Assembly (NCBI GenBank): GCA_002725275.1
Contig: PBOE01000003.1
Span: forward strand, 78,759-85,977
Direction: 5' to 3'
Length of the DNA: 7,219 bases
Source of the DNA: Methanobacteriota archaeon
Lineage (GTDB): Archaea; Thermoplasmatota; Poseidoniia; Poseidoniales; Poseidoniaceae
Shown here piece after piece: positions 5,535 to 7,219 of this stretch. Below the pieces are notes generated by a model that saw only the letters and a program-made list of their open reading frames with translations, did not search any database and had not been told where the DNA came from. Within the stretch, counting starts at the first letter, position 1. Each line of letters begins with the position of its first letter. Position numbers and translations under genes: made by a program.

Positions 5535-7067
5535 TCACGTCGGCCGTGCGTAAACCTGCCAGCCCTCATCGCTTGCCCCACCGCTCATGGTAAACGGGAC
5601 ATCTTCGGTATGAATCAGCGTGTACTCAGCGGTGTTCGGTGTGAAAGCGGCTCCCGGTGCCACGAGGATCAACCCGTCACACGCAGGGTGCCCGTCGAGC
5701 CATGGTTGGGCTTGCTCCGGTGTTCTCCAGTAGGCATCGATGTCGCGCTCACCCGTCAAATCCATGTGGGATTTGATCACGTACAGGTGGTGCATCGCCA
5801 GTGTCTCCGGTGCAACCATGAGGAAACATTCGTCCTCTTCGGTGATGTCCGCCAACCATGCACCAGCATCATCCGACCAAAGTTGCTGGCCAAACAGCGC
5901 AATGAACAACATCAGTGGCACCAAGGCAGCAGCGGCGAAGCCGATGTTCCGGTCCTCCTTTCCCTTCGGGGATGCATTGGAAGGCTGAATCCATCGAAGC
6001 AAGGTGATGAGAGGGAGAAGAATCGCCGTAGCGTAGCGCCCGTTGTTGCCCAACACCAGCATGGTTTCCGGAAGGGAACGGTTCCACAGAGAAGCTTCCA
6101 GCGTCCAGAGCGCGCCGATGTACGACGAAATACCAGCCAGCAGCACGCTTGCGTACACCACCACCATGGTCGGTCCCGGCCCCCGCCATGCGCTGAACGA
6201 TGACCATCGAGCGACGACCATCGGCCACAGCATGAAACCGACCAGCAAGAACACGATTGAGGCGTGGGCGGCGGCGGTGAGCGTGGCCACCGCATAGGCG
6301 AGCGGACGCTCACGCACGATTCGGAAGGTCGGCACATCGCCGAAGAAGCCAACGACAAACACCGCTAACAGTACCAAAACAGCGGCGAGGGCCCCCATCT
6401 TCCACGGATGGCGCAGCCACGCTCCGATTCGATCGGTTCGTCCGTCCTCGATCATCACCCAAACGAAACCAACGACAAGCGTCAACGCCCAGGCCCCCAA
6501 ACAGAACATCATGCCGAAGCCCTTCCAGCCTAGCAAGAGCAGCACCGCCGTGGCCATCATCAGAACATGGAGCAGTCGTTCGTGTCGTTGGGCGCCCTGA
6601 TTGAACAAGAATCCAATCACGCCAAGGCCAGCGATAAGGGCCAAGAGACCCTCGTCATACCCGCGTCCTGACACAAAGAGAAAGATTGGACTGAGAAGCA
6701 CCAGCGCCGCTGGCGTTGGGTCAAACCGCCCCGGTTGTGTGGACCATTTTGGCACCGCACCTGCCAGCAAAGCCACGCCGAGGACTCCAGCAAAAGCCGA
6801 AATTTTGACCGATGTTTCAGATGCAAACCAAGGTGGAATGTAGCCGTTGTATTCACCCGGGTCATCCGGTGTTTGACGCGTGCTGTCCTCAACTCGAAGG
6901 TTTCCCCATGCCAAATCCTGCCCGGTGGCCGTTTCGTCCATCGCTGCGTTCAATCGGACATGAGCATCAAGGCCAAGATCGCTGTTCATCATGCTCAGCG
7001 CATGAAGAAGGATCCCCAAGGCCATGAGCGCGTACCAGCGCCGTTGAGGCTTGCTCGAAGGGTCCAC
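5535..7067 (-). CDS. Polytopic membrane protein, possible GT-C-type glycosyltransferase
   Basis: About 510 residues with roughly ten hydrophobic segments, near residues 11-28, 88-105, 119-133, 139-155, 164-183, 184-205, 222-242, 255-283, 299-318, 345-360 and 375-394. A soluble tail of about 115 residues follows, rich in acidic residues and aromatics. Hints of the GT-C fold (lipid-phosphate-sugar-dependent glycosyltransferases) are an acidic motif in the first outside loop (LGLDAHVRL, Asp34), GRGYDEG (about 134-140), and NNGRYATAILLP (about 341-352), which recalls the RYxxP motif late in such enzymes. If correct, it would transfer sugars on the outer face of the membrane; this is inference only. 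The start is uncertain. The frame stays open into tRNA-Ser, but upstream codons there are not coding. I chose GTG at 7067 because it keeps a basic stretch (KPQRR) before the first membrane segment. TTG at 7073 (AGGT upstream) and ATG at 7025 are alternatives. No promoter is visible between tRNA-Ser and this gene. Confidence 0.8.
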   Translation of the reverse strand: MDPSSKPQRRWYALMALGILLHALSMMNSDLGLDAHVRLNAAMDETATGQDLAWGNLRVEDSTRQTPDDPGEYNGYIPPWFASETSVKISAFAGVLGVALLAGAVPKWSTQPGRFDPTPAALVLLSPIFLFVSGRGYDEGLLALIAGLGVIGFLFNQGAQRHERLLHVLMMATAVLLLLGWKGFGMMFCLGAWALTLVVGFVWVMIEDGRTDRIGAWLRHPWKMGALAAVLVLLAVFVVGFFGDVPTFRIVRERPLAYAVATLTAAAHASIVFLLVGFMLWPMVVARWSSFSAWRGPGPTMVVVYASVLLAGISSYIGALWTLEASLWNRSLPETMLVLGNNGRYATAILLPLITLLRWIQPSNASPKGKEDRNIGFAAAALVPLMLFIALFGQQLWSDDAGAWLADITEEDECFLMVAPETLAMHHLYVIKSHMDLTGERDIDAYWRTPEQAQPWLDGHPACDGLILVAPGAAFTPNTAEYTLIHTEDVPFTMSGGASDEGWQVYARPT

Positions 7068-7119
7068 GTCCAACGCACGAACCTGCCGAACATGGACGTT
7101 GTGGTGGTGGGAGACCGTG

Positions 7120-7206
7120 TGGCGCCGAGAGAGAGATTTGAACTCCCGAGGGAACGGGCCCACGCGATTTCCAGTCGCGCGCACTACCAGGCTATGCGAT
7201 CTCGGC
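7120..7206 (-). tRNA. tRNA-Ser (anticodon GGA)
   Basis: The gene folds as an 87-nt class II tRNA. Acceptor GCCGAGA pairs with TCTCGGC. D arm GCA / TGC encloses a loop with CCTGGTAG. Anticodon stem CGCGA / TCGCG holds the loop CTGGAAA (anticodon GGA, reading UCC and UCU). A 15-nt variable arm includes a short GGG / CCC stem. T arm GGGAG / CTCTC (one G-T pair) carries TTCAAAT. The discriminator is G, usual for serine, and CCA is encoded. There is no intron. Only 13 bases remain upstream in the window, so its promoter is out of view. The next gene begins about 52 nt downstream with no obvious terminator between. Confidence 0.96.
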
Positions 7207-7219
7207 TCTATCCTCGGCG

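Noticed and set aside
5331..6203. Plus-strand 290-residue open frame
   Set aside because: It runs across tRNA-Thr and antisense to the membrane protein. Its composition is arginine- and histidine-rich with no domain, typical of a shadow frame.
5535..7184. The membrane-protein frame extended to an ATG at 7184 (549 residues)
   Set aside because: The first 21 or so codons lie inside the tRNA-Ser gene, which folds perfectly. The extension is an accidental open frame.
1..7219. CRISPR array, insertion sequence or defence genes
   Set aside because: No regularly spaced repeats, transposase motifs, terminal inverted repeats or nuclease/toxin motifs were seen on either strand.

Overview
The window looks archaeal, most likely a planktonic Thermoplasmatota lineage such as Poseidoniales (Marine Group II). 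The support is an alanyl-tRNA synthetase of the archaeal subtype, a TATA-like box A centred about 29 nt upstream of a tRNA gene, GGAG-type ribosome binding sites 8 nt before two start codons, and a complete RtcB RNA ligase. The order-level placement is inferred from overall character, not from a search. Coding density is very high, and no stretch longer than about 125 bases lacks a gene.

Layout. A Nudix hydrolase, open at the left window edge, runs rightward to 664. Its stop codon abuts that of alanyl-tRNA synthetase (alaS), which runs leftward from 3511 to 665. A 121-base divergent spacer separates alaS from rtcB (3633 to 5108). The rtcB stop again directly abuts the stop of a leftward small coiled-coil gene (5297 to 5109). 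From there to the right edge every feature is on the minus strand. In transcription order these are tRNA-Ser(GGA), a roughly 510-residue polytopic membrane protein with GT-C-like hints, tRNA-Thr(GGT), and the small coiled-coil gene.

Functional theme. Four of the seven genes serve tRNA biology: alanine charging and proofreading, RNA ligation (including tRNA exon joining), and two tRNAs. The Nudix enzyme, the membrane protein and the coiled-coil protein have no demonstrable link to this theme. I see no mobile element, CRISPR array, toxin-antitoxin pair or defence system, and no convincing new multi-gene system.

The observations most worth a second look are: two tail-to-tail gene pairs with zero bases between stop codons; a short hairpin with a GCAA loop just upstream of the coiled-coil gene; an mRNA gene placed between two tRNA genes on one strand; and an AlaRS that seems to have lost half of its N-terminal cysteines.
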